Positions 6,258-13,140 of a stretch of DNA of 64,000 nt are shown piece after piece. The DNA lies in the IMG/VR virus record IMGVR_UViG_3300034284_000578, positions 1 through 64,000 of that record. One strand, 5' to 3'. The notes below the pieces were generated by a model that saw only the letters and a program-made list of their open reading frames with translations, made no database searches and was not told where the DNA came from. The DNA is from a virus. Each line of letters starts with the position of its first letter. The stretch's first letter is position 1. The position numbers and the translations under genes are program-made.

Positions 6258-6578
6258 ATGAAAAAAGCAAGAAAAAAGTACGAAGCCCTCATAGAATATG
6301 CTAAAGATGGCGTATATGAGTTGTTTTTTTATGAACAAGGACAGTATAAGAAGATAGTGGAGTCCGAATCCCCTTCGGATTTGCTGCATTATCTACTTGA
6401 AAAGCACGAAAATAATGTTATAATCCGTATTCCACCAGTAATTAAAGAAATTATTGATTGTGAAGCGTTTGAATATCATAAATGGGTTTCAAATATCGAA
6501 AAAGAATTACTAAATGGAATACAACAAGCCATTAATGACATCACTGAATCAGATGAAACCGACCAATCGGACATCTAA
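6258..6578 (+). CDS. 106-residue protein of unknown function
   Basis: The protein is hydrophilic with a basic N-terminus (MKKARKKYEAL), a central mixed alpha/beta part (about residues 15-70) and a Glu/Asp-rich tail. I recognise no family. It lies 44 bases downstream of a sigma70-like promoter and overlaps the next gene. Confidence 0.65.
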   Translation: MKKARKKYEALIEYAKDGVYELFFYEQGQYKKIVESESPSDLLHYLLEKHENNVIIRIPPVIKEIIDCEAFEYHKWVSNIEKELLNGIQQAINDITESDETDQSDI

Positions 6579-6927
6579 CACCAAAAAGTACGACATAACT
6601 GAAACAGATTATGAAGTCGTGGAAATTCCAAGTGTCGGTGGCCGTACAATTAGACAAATAAGACCAAAACCAGTAAAATATCCACATTATTATGTTAATA
6701 ATGAAGAACTGTCACTTGATGATTTTGAGTGGGAAGAAAAAAATATTATGAATGAACAAAATGTACAACCAAAAATGTTTAGTATCGCCGAAGTGAGAGA
6801 ACTTGTTGCAAAGGCATGGGAAGACGGTTACACTACCTCTTCTGAAGATTCTTTCCACAACAAGAACACTCCATATGGTAAGTCGGATTTCTTCAAGGAA
6901 TTTTACGCCAATTACAATAAGGATTAA
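6553..6927 (+). CDS. 124-residue protein of unknown function
   Basis: The start is uncertain: ATGs at 6514, 6535 and 6553 are in frame and none has a clear ribosome site; 6553 gives the shortest overlap with the upstream gene. The C-terminal half (IAEVRELVAKAWEDGYTTSS) has the look of a conserved helical phage protein. It ends 2 bases before the GMP reductase start. Confidence 0.65.
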   Translation: MKPTNRTSNTKKYDITETDYEVVEIPSVGGRTIRQIRPKPVKYPHYYVNNEELSLDDFEWEEKNIMNEQNVQPKMFSIAEVRELVAKAWEDGYTTSSEDSFHNKNTPYGKSDFFKEFYANYNKD

Positions 6928-6929
6928 TT

Positions 6930-7991
6930 ATGAAAGTTGAAGATGATGTGAAGTTGGATTTTGCTGATGTACTAATTCGACCAAAACGAAGTGAACTAAA
7001 CAGTCGTAAAGAAGTTTCACTTTCACGCAGATTTGATTTTGACAGTTCTGGAATGCATGTTGCTTGGGATGGAATTCCTATTGCAGCGGCAAATATGAGT
7101 GGTATTGGTACTTTTTCTGTTGCAGAAAAACTATCTCAACACAGAATGTTAACTTGCATTCATAAGTTTTACACAGAAGAAGAGTGGATGAAAAATTACG
7201 ACAAACAACTTGTAAGCAATCCAGACCTTGATTGCTTTGTTTATAGTATGGGAATGGGTTCAAATTCTTACGAAGAAATCGTTAAAGCAACCAATATTCT
7301 CGATTATTGCTCTGCTGTAAAATTTATTTGTATTGATGTTGCAAACGGTTACACGCAAAAGTTTGTAGAATATGTTTCAACTATTCGTAAAATTTTTCCC
7401 GGTAAGATTTTAATTGCTGGCAATGTAGTAACCCGTGAAATGACAGAAGCATTAATTCTTGCTGGTGCAAATATCGTAAAGGTAGGAATTGGTCCTGGCT
7501 CAGTTTGCACTACTCGCAAGGTTGCTGGTGTTGGATATCCCCAACTGTCGGCAATTATGGAATGTGCCGATGCCGCACATGGTCTTGGTGGGCATATCAT
7601 GGCTGATGGTGGTTGCATATGCCCAGGTGATGTTGCAAAGGCATTTGGTGCCGGTGGCGATTTCGTGATGCTTGGTGGTATGTTTGCGGGCTCTGATGAA
7701 GCAGCACAACATGATGAATCTGGAAACAGAGTGTTTTACGGAATGTCATCAGAAACCGCAATGAACAAGTTTTCTGGCGGTGTAGCCACTTACCGAGCGT
7801 CAGAGGGTAAGACTATCAAGGTTAAGCAAACTGGTCCAATCGACAATACCGTTCAGGAAATTCTTGGTGGTGTTCGTTCGGCTTGCACCTATGTTGGCGC
7901 CAAGCGTCTGAAGGATCTGCCAAAGTGTACGACATTCGTTCGGGTAAACCGCCAAATCAATTCCGTATTTAATGGACAGGAAATTGCTTGA
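6930..7991 (+). CDS. guaC: GMP reductase
   Basis: A 353-residue (beta/alpha)8 enzyme of the IMP dehydrogenase/GMP reductase family. GMP reductase turns GMP into IMP and ammonia with NADPH. The catalytic cysteine is Cys193 in GPGSVCTTR. The phosphate-binding segment reads ADGGCICPGDVAKAFGAG, then GGDFVMLGGMFAG, which fits GuaC better than GuaB. The length matches GuaC and there is no CBS-domain insert as in GuaB. In a phage it may recycle host guanine nucleotides to balance the purine pool. This gene is uncommon in phages. Its stop codon overlaps the next promoter's -35 box. Confidence 0.9.
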   Translation: MKVEDDVKLDFADVLIRPKRSELNSRKEVSLSRRFDFDSSGMHVAWDGIPIAAANMSGIGTFSVAEKLSQHRMLTCIHKFYTEEEWMKNYDKQLVSNPDLDCFVYSMGMGSNSYEEIVKATNILDYCSAVKFICIDVANGYTQKFVEYVSTIRKIFPGKILIAGNVVTREMTEALILAGANIVKVGIGPGSVCTTRKVAGVGYPQLSAIMECADAAHGLGGHIMADGGCICPGDVAKAFGAGGDFVMLGGMFAGSDEAAQHDESGNRVFYGMSSETAMNKFSGGVATYRASEGKTIKVKQTGPIDNTVQEILGGVRSACTYVGAKRLKDLPKCTTFVRVNRQINSVFNGQEIA

Positions 7992-8015
7992 CAAACAACG
8001 GAAATGCAGTATAAT
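7988..8015 (+). promoter_or_regulatory. Near-consensus sigma70 promoter
   Basis: TTGACA (7988-7993), 16-base spacer, TATAAT (8010-8015). It overlaps the guaC stop and drives the noncoding stretch and tRNA-Lys that follow. Confidence 0.85.
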
Positions 8016-8019
8016 TATG

Positions 8020-8328
8020 AGCATGACAGGAAACACAGTACCTTCAACGGAGTGTTAACAATGATTACTATTTAAATGTTTTGAACCTTTTTATTATGTA
8101 ATGTTAGCACATCGCGTGTGCATTTGATGGAGTATCAAGTCTCATAGAATGCATCCGATCAGGACAAGGTGTGAGGAACACCCCCTAGCAACTAAAACGA
8201 GATTGTGAAGGTTGCGGAAGGTTTTTGAGAGGACTTGTCTCTCAAGTGTGTAGAAAAGTTTACGGATAACTTTCTACATAACTACGAAACCGTCATAAAG
8301 TTTACGGTTCTTTACAAAACCGTTTCAC
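8020..8328 (+). ncRNA. Structured noncoding leader or small RNA, no gene seen
   Basis: No open frame above 20 codons lies between the promoter and tRNA-Lys. Several hairpins can be drawn: GGTGT/ACACC (8168-8182), a GAGAG/CTCTC pair near 8230-8250, GTAGAAA/TTTCTAC near 8250-8280, and ACGGTT/AACCGT near 8304-8323. It may be a phage small RNA or a processed tRNA leader. It matches no RNA family I know. Confidence 0.4.
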
Positions 8329-8401
8329 GCCTCTATAGCTCAGTTGGCAGAGCATTCGGCTTTTAACCGATAGGTCGCAGGTTCGACCCCTGCTGGAGGC
8401 A
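8329..8401 (+). tRNA. tRNA-Lys (anticodon UUU)
   Basis: A full cloverleaf: acceptor GCCTCTA/TGGAGGC, D-arm GCTC/GAGC, anticodon loop CTTTTAA, T-arm loop TTCGACC. The 3' CCA is not encoded. Confidence 0.93.
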
Positions 8402-8474
8402 CTTCCAAAAGCAAATAAACTTAACGGCAGAGTTTATTTGTGTTTAAGTGAATGCCGGTTTGAAAGGTTTCGTT

Positions 8475-8729
8475 ATGACAACTATTACTAAGAAGGATCG
8501 TGTACTTAACTATCTCCACAGCGGTCGTGGTCTTACTTCCGCACAGGCTCGCAGGCTCTTCGGTGTGAAGAACTTCCGCGCCACCATCAGTAACATCAAG
8601 GAGACTGTTGAGCGTTACGGCAACTGGCGTATTGTTTCGCACACGAACCGCGACGGCGACACTCGCTACTTCATGAAGCGCGTGGCTCTCGTTGGTCCTT
8701 CTAACTACACCGTTGGCGGCTGCCGCTAA
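8475..8729 (+). CDS. Small winged-helix DNA-binding protein
   Basis: The ATG at 8475 has GAAAGG upstream; the open frame extends to a GTG at 8448 without support. The 84-residue product has a helix-turn-helix (SAQARRLFGVKNFRATISNIK, split here by me as residues about 22-42) followed by a wing-like beta pair ending GDTRYFMKR. Marine T4-like phages often carry such small HTH proteins near tRNA clusters. A regulator role is likely but its target is unknown. Codon use is more G+C rich than neighbouring late genes. Confidence 0.75.
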   Translation: MTTITKKDRVLNYLHSGRGLTSAQARRLFGVKNFRATISNIKETVERYGNWRIVSHTNRDGDTRYFMKRVALVGPSNYTVGGCR

Positions 8730-8758
8730 TCGGTAAATCCTCGGGTTGAGGGTTGAAG

Positions 8759-8790
8759 GAGCGGAGCATAAATAACTCCGCTCTTTCTTT
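8759..8790 (+). terminator. Intrinsic terminator
   Basis: GAGCGGAG (8759-8766) pairs perfectly with CTCCGCTC (8776-8783), followed by TTTCTTT. Confidence 0.88.
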
Positions 8791-8792
8791 AA

Positions 8793-8863
8793 TGCCCTGT
8801 GATGTAACGGTAACATGGGAGGCTTTGAACCTCCTCTTCTTGGTTCGAATCCAAGCGGGGCAG
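8793..8863 (+). tRNA. tRNA-Gln (anticodon UUG)
   Basis: Acceptor TGCCCTG/CGGGGCA, anticodon stem GGAGG/CCTCC around CTTTGAA, T-arm CTTGG/CCAAG. No encoded CCA. Confidence 0.9.
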
Positions 8864-8865
8864 TT

Positions 8866-8937
8866 GCCACTTTAGCTCAATGGTAGAGCAGTGCTTTTGT
8901 AAAGCACAGGTTGCGGGTTCGAGTCCAGTAAGTGGCT
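8866..8937 (+). tRNA. tRNA-Thr (anticodon UGU)
   Basis: Acceptor GCCACTT/AAGTGGC, anticodon stem GTGCT/AGCAC around TTTGTAA. Two bases separate it from tRNA-Gln. No encoded CCA. Confidence 0.92.
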
Positions 8938-8957
8938 TTTCTGAATAAGGAGATGTT

Positions 8958-9143
8958 ATGGAAGGTAAACACGGCGCTGGTAAAGGTGATGCTTATCGCC
9001 GAGTAGACTGGGATAAGTATTCAGAAAACTATGACAGAATCTTTGGAAAGAAAGGAAATGACAATGATTCAACTAGTAGGATTGACGACGGGCGAACAAC
9101 TAATCGCAAAGGTAGAGCAACAGGAAAACGGTCTTCTTCTTAA
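8958..9143 (+). CDS. Small Gly/Lys-rich protein (KHGAGKGDAYR type)
   Basis: The start has AAGGAG 7 bases upstream. The first 32 residues (MEGKHGAGKGDAYRR then a DKYSENYDRIFGKK stretch) resemble a short conserved protein of T4-like phages. The last 25 residues are low complexity and overlap the next gene in another frame over 80 bases, which is unusual. Function unknown. Confidence 0.65.
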   Translation: MEGKHGAGKGDAYRRVDWDKYSENYDRIFGKKGNDNDSTSRIDDGRTTNRKGRATGKRSSS

Positions 9144-9372
9144 GAAGGCTGCCATTCTTGTTCCGGCAGGTAAGGGAGAACTCGGAATGGCTCCGTGGAT
9201 TCCTTATGGTGAGATTGAGAATGGTATTTTGGTCCGCTGGAACGCAATTGCTTGGCATGTTGATGCTAAGATGGATCTTGCAAATCACTACAACAGTGCA
9301 TTTGGCAATGGCTTGGTTGTTCCGGTGCAGCAAGAAGTTGTTGCTCCTGAACTAAAATTAGTTGAAGGTTGA
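9064..9372 (+). CDS. Lsm/Hfq-like small beta-barrel protein candidate
   Basis: I chose the ATG at 9064 because AAAGG lies 8 bases before it; the ATG at 9058 is too close. The 102-residue product starts MIQLVGLTTGEQLIAKV and continues as short strands (GLLLKKAAILVP, GEIENGILVRWNAIAWHV), the pattern of the Lsm-like small proteins common in marine T4-like phages. Such proteins may bind RNA; the role here is inferred from the fold pattern only. Confidence 0.7.
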   Translation: MIQLVGLTTGEQLIAKVEQQENGLLLKKAAILVPAGKGELGMAPWIPYGEIENGILVRWNAIAWHVDAKMDLANHYNSAFGNGLVVPVQQEVVAPELKLVEG

Positions 9373-9390
9373 TTCAACTTCTGATATAAT
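9362..9390 (+). promoter_or_regulatory. Sigma70-like promoter with extended -10
   Basis: TTGAAG (9362-9367), 17-base spacer, TGATATAAT (-10 at 9385-9390). It precedes tRNA-Arg and the gene at 9514. Confidence 0.65.
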
Positions 9391-9420
9391 GCGGGTATGA
9401 AAGTGCCCGCATTATTCTTT
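9391..9420 (+). terminator. Hairpin directly after the promoter, terminator or leader structure
   Basis: GCGGGTA (9391-9397) pairs with TGCCCGC (9404-9410) around TGAAAG, then ATTATTCTTT. It could end transcripts from upstream. It shares a GAAAGTGC/GAAGTGC loop with two other leader hairpins. Confidence 0.55.
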
Positions 9421-9494
9421 GTTCCCGTAGCTCAGTTGGATAGAGCATTCGCCTTCTAAGCGAATGGTCAGTGGTTCGAATCCACTCGGGAACG
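9421..9494 (+). tRNA. tRNA-Arg (anticodon UCU)
   Basis: Acceptor GTTCCCG/CGGGAAC, anticodon stem TTCGC/GCGAA around CTTCTAA, T-arm AGTGG/CCACT. No encoded CCA. Confidence 0.95.
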
Positions 9495-9513
9495 CTTTGA
9501 AAGGGTTTATATT

Positions 9514-9969
9514 ATGATTACAACAACATCTACAATTTACGGCGAAGGTCAGCGTTTCACTTCTTCAAACTATCAGGGTTCAACTTACATGGGTGTTTCG
9601 TACACACTACCACTTAAGTTTGATGGCTCTTTGAGCATGACTACTGAAACTAAAGAAGCAATTGAAATGCCAACGGTTAGTAATTATACCAATACGGCTA
9701 CTCCGTTCTTTATGGGTTCATTTGATGGTTTTTGGATTCATAAGTTGTATCGTGAGGGTAATTTGGTGTATACTGTACAGGGTGTAGATCAGGATATGTT
9801 TTTACCAATTGCACACGATTATGTTGAAAGTGTCGCAATGATTACTGCCGGAAATGAAAGTATTCCGTGTCCCGATTGCCCTGTTCGTCCGCCAGTACCA
9901 GCACCGAGCGTGTCCGTTATGCTTGGTGTTGCGGCTTTGTTTGCGATCTCGCGTAAGCGAAAGATTTAA
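9514..9969 (+). CDS. Protein with PEP-CTERM-like C-terminal sorting signal
   Basis: A 151-residue protein. The last 24 residues form PAPSVSVMLGVAALFAISRKRKI: a P-x-P motif, a hydrophobic helix and a basic end. This is the layout of PEP-CTERM anchors processed by exosortase in Planctomycetota and some other Gram-negatives. A Cys/Pro-rich spacer (PCPDCPVRPPVPAP) precedes it. I see no N-terminal signal peptide, which PEP-CTERM proteins normally have, so it may be only a C-terminal membrane anchor. The body is beta-rich. It directly abuts the next gene. Function unknown. Confidence 0.7.
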   Translation: MITTTSTIYGEGQRFTSSNYQGSTYMGVSYTLPLKFDGSLSMTTETKEAIEMPTVSNYTNTATPFFMGSFDGFWIHKLYREGNLVYTVQGVDQDMFLPIAHDYVESVAMITAGNESIPCPDCPVRPPVPAPSVSVMLGVAALFAISRKRKI

Positions 9970-10347
9970 ATGACTAATACAACTCTCGATTCTTTGCTTG
10001 ATGTTGCTTATCCTATTTGCCTGGATATTCCCAGGCAAAAGAAGCATGTCTCAATTATTGTGCATAAGCACAAGATTGTTTCTGTTGGTATGAATCGTTT
10101 CAAGACTCACCCCAAGGCGAAGGAAATTGGCTATATGTACGAAGAAATGCATTCCGAACTGGACGCATTTCAGAAGATCGAAAAGCGGCTTCTTGGAAAG
10201 AAGTTGCACCTAATCAATATTAGGTTTAATCAATTTGGCGACATGCGTATGGCTCGTCCTTGTGAACTTTGCATGCCTTGGTGTGTTAAGGTTTTTCACA
10301 GCATTCGTTTTACTACAAATGATGGTTTTGAGCAGTTGGCATACTAA
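9970..10347 (+). CDS. Cytidine-deaminase-fold protein
   Basis: A 125-residue protein with the zinc site of the cytidine/deoxycytidylate deaminase superfamily: His61-x-Glu63 (MHSELDAFQK) and Cys98-x2-Cys101 (RPCELCMPWC). Small divergent members of this kind are common in marine T4-like phages. The substrate is unknown; a nucleotide or an RNA base is possible. The ATG follows the previous stop with no gap. No nucleotide-specificity motif that would prove a dCMP deaminase is visible. Confidence 0.75.
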   Translation: MTNTTLDSLLDVAYPICLDIPRQKKHVSIIVHKHKIVSVGMNRFKTHPKAKEIGYMYEEMHSELDAFQKIEKRLLGKKLHLINIRFNQFGDMRMARPCELCMPWCVKVFHSIRFTTNDGFEQLAY

Positions 10348-10381
10348 ATAGTTGTGGACATTCTAATAAGGAGATACCTTT

Positions 10382-10741
10382 ATGCGTATTCAGGAAATGT
10401 GTTACGAACTCCGCAATCTCGCCCGCAAGGAAGAAGATTTACCCAAAAAGGATCTCTATTATCAAAGCGCAAAAGCACTTGAAACTTTGTTGAATATGGT
10501 TAAAATGGGCGATCTCATCGTTGCAGAAATGGAAGTATGCAAAAAGAATCCCGACAAGTGCCGTCCATGTGATTGGCAAGCAGAAGCACCCAAAGAATGG
10601 CCAATCAGCGAAGAACCAATCAAAATGATAGATGACTTCATCAAAGAATTGGCAGTGTTCCAATACATTGATCTGAAGGCACGGCACGGAGCAGAGAACG
10701 ATTACGGTTACTGGCACGACAAGCGAGAATATAAAGAATGA
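10382..10741 (+). CDS. 119-residue protein of unknown function
   Basis: AAGGAG lies before the ATG. The product is mostly helical with a Cys/Trp-containing middle (CKKNPDKCRPCDWQAEAP) that might bind a metal. Its stop overlaps the next ATG by four bases. I recognise no family. Confidence 0.7.
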   Translation: MRIQEMCYELRNLARKEEDLPKKDLYYQSAKALETLLNMVKMGDLIVAEMEVCKKNPDKCRPCDWQAEAPKEWPISEEPIKMIDDFIKELAVFQYIDLKARHGAENDYGYWHDKREYKE

Positions 10742-11013
10742 CCTACAGATTACACATCGACATTCCAATTAACGGCGACGAAGCGCAAGCACTCGAAGTT
10801 GCACGAGAGATTATTCGTTTTTGCTATGACAATGGCATTTCTGAAAAGAGAATGCGTGAACTTGGTCTAGAGCAAATCAACTACCGTCTTGGTCATGACG
10901 AAGATCGCCAGAAGAGTAACTACTTTATGAAGACTCCTTCTGGCCATGTGAACAACAAAAAGTCCAAGATTGTTTATACTACCTCCTTGACAAACGAAGA
11001 AGAATCAGTATAA
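10738..11013 (+). CDS. 91-residue protein of unknown function
   Basis: The ATG overlaps the previous stop (ATGA). The N-terminal half has a beta-helix-helix pattern (YRLHIDIPINGDEAQALEVAREI); the rest is hydrophilic. The gene ends within the promoter of tRNA-Ile. Function unknown. Confidence 0.7.
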   Translation: MTYRLHIDIPINGDEAQALEVAREIIRFCYDNGISEKRMRELGLEQINYRLGHDEDRQKSNYFMKTPSGHVNNKKSKIVYTTSLTNEEESV

Positions 11014-11014
11014 T
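10987..11014 (+). promoter_or_regulatory. Near-consensus sigma70 promoter
   Basis: TTGACA (10987-10992), 16-base spacer, TATAAT (11009-11014), 14 bases before tRNA-Ile and overlapping the end of the previous gene. Confidence 0.85.
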
Positions 11015-11027
11015 ACATCTATAACTT

Positions 11028-11099
11028 GCGCGATGGGCGGACGGTTTTCGCAGGCCGACTTATAATCGGTTCAATCAGGTTCGATTCCTGAATCGCGTA
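11028..11099 (+). tRNA. tRNA-Ile (anticodon UAU)
   Basis: Acceptor GCGCGAT/ATCGCGT, anticodon loop CTTATAA, T-arm TCAGG/CCTGA. It reads AUA, a codon common in this A+T-rich DNA. UAU needs no lysidine modification, unlike the host-type CAU. The D-arm (GCG/CGC) has a large loop. Confidence 0.82.
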
Positions 11100-11102
11100 C
11101 TT

Positions 11103-11303
11103 ATGACACTGCCACAAGAAGAAGTTCAAAGTTTACAAGCAGTTCGTAGATTTCTTTACGATCTACTTGATCCGTCAAAGACTCCTCGCGTCCCTAAGGC
11201 AATTCGGCAGCGAGCGTACAGAGTTTGTAAGCACTTCCCTATGGATTATTCCATAGAACAACGCTACCCGGATGTTTTTCAAAATGACAAGCAAACAATT
11301 TGA
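11103..11303 (+). CDS. 66-residue protein of the BPSL0761-like phage family
   Basis: The protein holds the pattern RRFLYDLLDPSKTPRVPKAIRQRA, which is typical of a short family widespread in phages and some bacteria (helical, about 65-90 residues). Its function is unknown. The ATG follows tRNA-Ile by 3 bases; the 3' end overlaps the next gene. Confidence 0.7.
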   Translation: MTLPQEEVQSLQAVRRFLYDLLDPSKTPRVPKAIRQRAYRVCKHFPMDYSIEQRYPDVFQNDKQTI

Positions 11304-11709
11304 TTTTGAAGATTGGAAAGCAAAGTATCCCCTGTGCTTTAAGAATGAAGGTTGTTGCATTCTTTTTGGTATAGAGTGTGGTATTGGTTGGACTGAAATT
11401 CTTCATGAACTTCTACAAAAGATAGAAAACTATCTTGATGCCAATCGTGATAAGTTTGTGGATGTTGAATTCCCATTCCGCATAGATCAGGTCAAAGAAA
11501 AGTTTGGCACTCTTCGTTTCTATGTTAGTGGTGCCGATAATCAAATTTTTGATTGGATTATTGAAGCGGAAAGAAAGAGTGGCAAGACTTGTGAAGTTTG
11601 TGGTAATCCCGGTCAAGTTTGTGTAACTCAAGGTGGTTTTTGGCTTAAAACAGTTTGCGAAGAACACCGAATGGATCGTTATGTTCCTTACACGGAGGAC
11701 GGCAAGTGA
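11284..11709 (+). CDS. 141-residue protein with C-terminal zinc-ribbon-like motif
   Basis: The ATG at 11284 is preferred over 11272 because the overlap with the upstream gene is shorter. The central part reads FPFRIDQVKEKFGTLRFYVS and the C-terminus has CEVCGNPGQV followed by a CEEHR pair, a likely zinc site. This resembles a family of uncharacterised bacterial and phage proteins (KEKFGxLRFY...CExCG). The stop overlaps the next GTG start. Confidence 0.7.
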   Translation: MTSKQFDFEDWKAKYPLCFKNEGCCILFGIECGIGWTEILHELLQKIENYLDANRDKFVDVEFPFRIDQVKEKFGTLRFYVSGADNQIFDWIIEAERKSGKTCEVCGNPGQVCVTQGGFWLKTVCEEHRMDRYVPYTEDGK

Positions 11710-11930
11710 GCGACCAAGAACTCAACGACTTGCTAAAGGAGTTTGACAACCCGCATCATTGCTATCCGCAGAGTTTGGTTGATGCCATCCGCCTGTTGGT
11801 CAAGGAGCGTGACGAGGCGAGGCGCGAGGTGTGCCAGTTCCGATCCACTTCATACCCACATGACATGAAGGAAGTGTATGAAATTGCGGATTCCCGTGGC
11901 TGGGATTGCTTCAAGGAGGGTGGCAAATGA
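11706..11930 (+). CDS. 74-residue protein with GTG start
   Basis: The GTG at 11706 overlaps the previous stop (GTGA). The product begins SDQELNDLLKEFDNP and has one long charged helix. Its base composition is richer in G+C than most neighbours. Its stop overlaps the ATG of the methyltransferase gene. Function unknown. Confidence 0.65.
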   Translation: MSDQELNDLLKEFDNPHHCYPQSLVDAIRLLVKERDEARREVCQFRSTSYPHDMKEVYEIADSRGWDCFKEGGK

Positions 11931-12472
11931 GCGAAACTCGTAACATCATCGATCACTATCATTACTGGAAGCACGAAGATATTGTTGCAGATCTTGACAC
12001 CAAGCGCAACAACTTTACTGTTCTTTGTAGTAATCTTGGAAATGATTTCAATATTGCTACGGTGATTCGTAATGCTAATGCATTTCTAGCCAACTCCGTT
12101 TGGATTTATGGAAATAAGCAATATGATCGTCGTGGAACTGTCGGTACACACAACTACACCCACTTCCGCCATTTTAAGGAAGATCAAGAAGCAGAACTTC
12201 TAAAGGCAATGCGTGGCATGTATGTTGTTGGAGTTGACAATGTTGGAGATGCTAAGCCAATTGATGAGTTTAGTTGGCCGTGCAGTAAGCCTGTCCTCAT
12301 GATTTTTGGACAGGAGCAGATTGGAATCCCGAAGAAACTGCTTGACTTGTGTGATGAGTTGGTGTATATTAGGCAGTATGGATCAGTGAGAAGTCTAAAT
12401 GTTGGAACAGCCAGCGGTATCGCAATGTACGATTACTGCTCTAAGGTTTGCAACGGAGTGCAAATAGGTTGA
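11927..12472 (+). CDS. SpoU/TrmH-family RNA 2'-O-methyltransferase
   Basis: A 181-residue SPOUT methyltransferase. Motif 1 is NIATVIRNANAF, motif 2 is VLMIFGQEQIGIP and motif 3 is SLNVGTASGIAMYDY, which together form the trefoil-knot AdoMet site. The family methylates ribose 2'-OH groups of tRNA or rRNA; the length is near TrmH/TrmL catalytic cores. AAGGAGG precedes the ATG, which overlaps the upstream stop. Placement inside the tRNA cluster suggests a tRNA substrate, perhaps the phage tRNAs; this is inference. The usual Asn and Arg of motif 1 (Nxx...RxA) are present. Confidence 0.85.
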   Translation: MSETRNIIDHYHYWKHEDIVADLDTKRNNFTVLCSNLGNDFNIATVIRNANAFLANSVWIYGNKQYDRRGTVGTHNYTHFRHFKEDQEAELLKAMRGMYVVGVDNVGDAKPIDEFSWPCSKPVLMIFGQEQIGIPKKLLDLCDELVYIRQYGSVRSLNVGTASGIAMYDYCSKVCNGVQIG

Positions 12473-12529
12473 TAAATACATTCGCTGGGCCCCGGCGATA
12501 TTATGATGAAGTGATTATTGGGGCTTTCT

Positions 12530-12603
12530 GCACCTATAGATTAACCGGCTAAATCCCCGCCCTTTCAAGGCGGTGACTCGGGGTTCGAGTCCCCGTAGGT
12601 GTA
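12530..12603 (+). tRNA. tRNA-Glu (anticodon UUC)
   Basis: Acceptor GCACCTA/TAGGTGT, D-arm GATT/AATC, anticodon stem CCGCC/GGCGG around CTTTCAA, T-arm CGGGG/CCCCG. No encoded CCA. Confidence 0.92.
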
Positions 12604-12650
12604 CTAAAGTTAAGATTCTGTTCAAAATATGGTAAGGCAAACATACTTGC

Positions 12651-12917
12651 ATGGAAACAATACTACTTTCGATATCAGGTCTGTGCGCTATCATTGCCTT
12701 TCAAATTTGGTACTATAGAACTGCTTATCACAATGGTTATCAAGATGGAAACCATAGTGGCATCAGTCAAGGGCTCTTTATGGCAAAAGAGCGTGAAAAC
12801 AAGCGGTCGTCGTATAATGGCTCATTACGCGGGTTTTCCAAACCCGACATGAGAGTTCGATTCTCTCCTACCGCACTTTATGATGACAAAACTAATAAAA
12901 TCAAGATACGGAGTTAA
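12651..12917 (+). CDS. Small membrane protein whose frame runs through tRNA-Gly
   Basis: The first 22 residues form one hydrophobic helix (ILLSISGLCAIIAFQIW), followed by a polar AYHNGYQDGxxxG segment seen in small phage membrane proteins. No stop occurs before the tRNA-Gly gene at 12803, so the frame continues through the whole tRNA and 14 codons beyond. The true protein is probably about 50-88 residues; the last third may be translated by accident of the overlap. Function unknown. Confidence 0.55.
   Translation: METILLSISGLCAIIAFQIWYYRTAYHNGYQDGNHSGISQGLFMAKERENKRSSYNGSLRGFSKPDMRVRFSPTALYDDKTNKIKIRS
12803..12875 (+). tRNA. tRNA-Gly (anticodon UCC)
   Basis: Acceptor GCGGTCG/CTACCGC (one mismatch), anticodon stem CGGGT/ACCCG around TTTCCAA, T-arm GAGAG/CTCTC. 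It lies wholly inside an open reading frame. Confidence 0.88.
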
Positions 12918-13140
12918 TCGCCTCATTACAGAAGAAGCGGACGGTTCCCTGACAATTGAAGGGGAATCTCTGTTCTATCGTTGCTCTGGCAACGAGAAGG
13001 ATCTAGAGATGTTCGACTTTGAAGGTGGACCATTTTTAATGGTCGGAGATCCTATGATGGAGTTCGAAGGCACCATCAAGTCGATTGAATTGCTAGAATC
13101 CAAAGACAACAATGTTAGAATAAAAGTGAGATGTGAATGA
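12880..13140 (+). CDS. 86-residue protein of unknown function
   Basis: The ATG is 5 bases after tRNA-Gly and no ribosome site stands out. The second half has alternating strands (GPFLMVGDPMMEFEGTIKSI) suggesting a small beta-barrel. The stop overlaps the next ATG. Function unknown. Confidence 0.65.
   Translation: MMTKLIKSRYGVNRLITEEADGSLTIEGESLFYRCSGNEKDLEMFDFEGGPFLMVGDPMMEFEGTIKSIELLESKDNNVRIKVRCE

Noticed and set aside
6930-7991. IMP dehydrogenase
   Set aside because: The length, the lack of CBS domains and the GGCICPGDVAKAFGAG segment favour GMP reductase.
12469-12504. Possible promoter TTGATA/TATTAT before tRNA-Glu
   Set aside because: The spacer would be 24 bases, too long for a sigma70 promoter.
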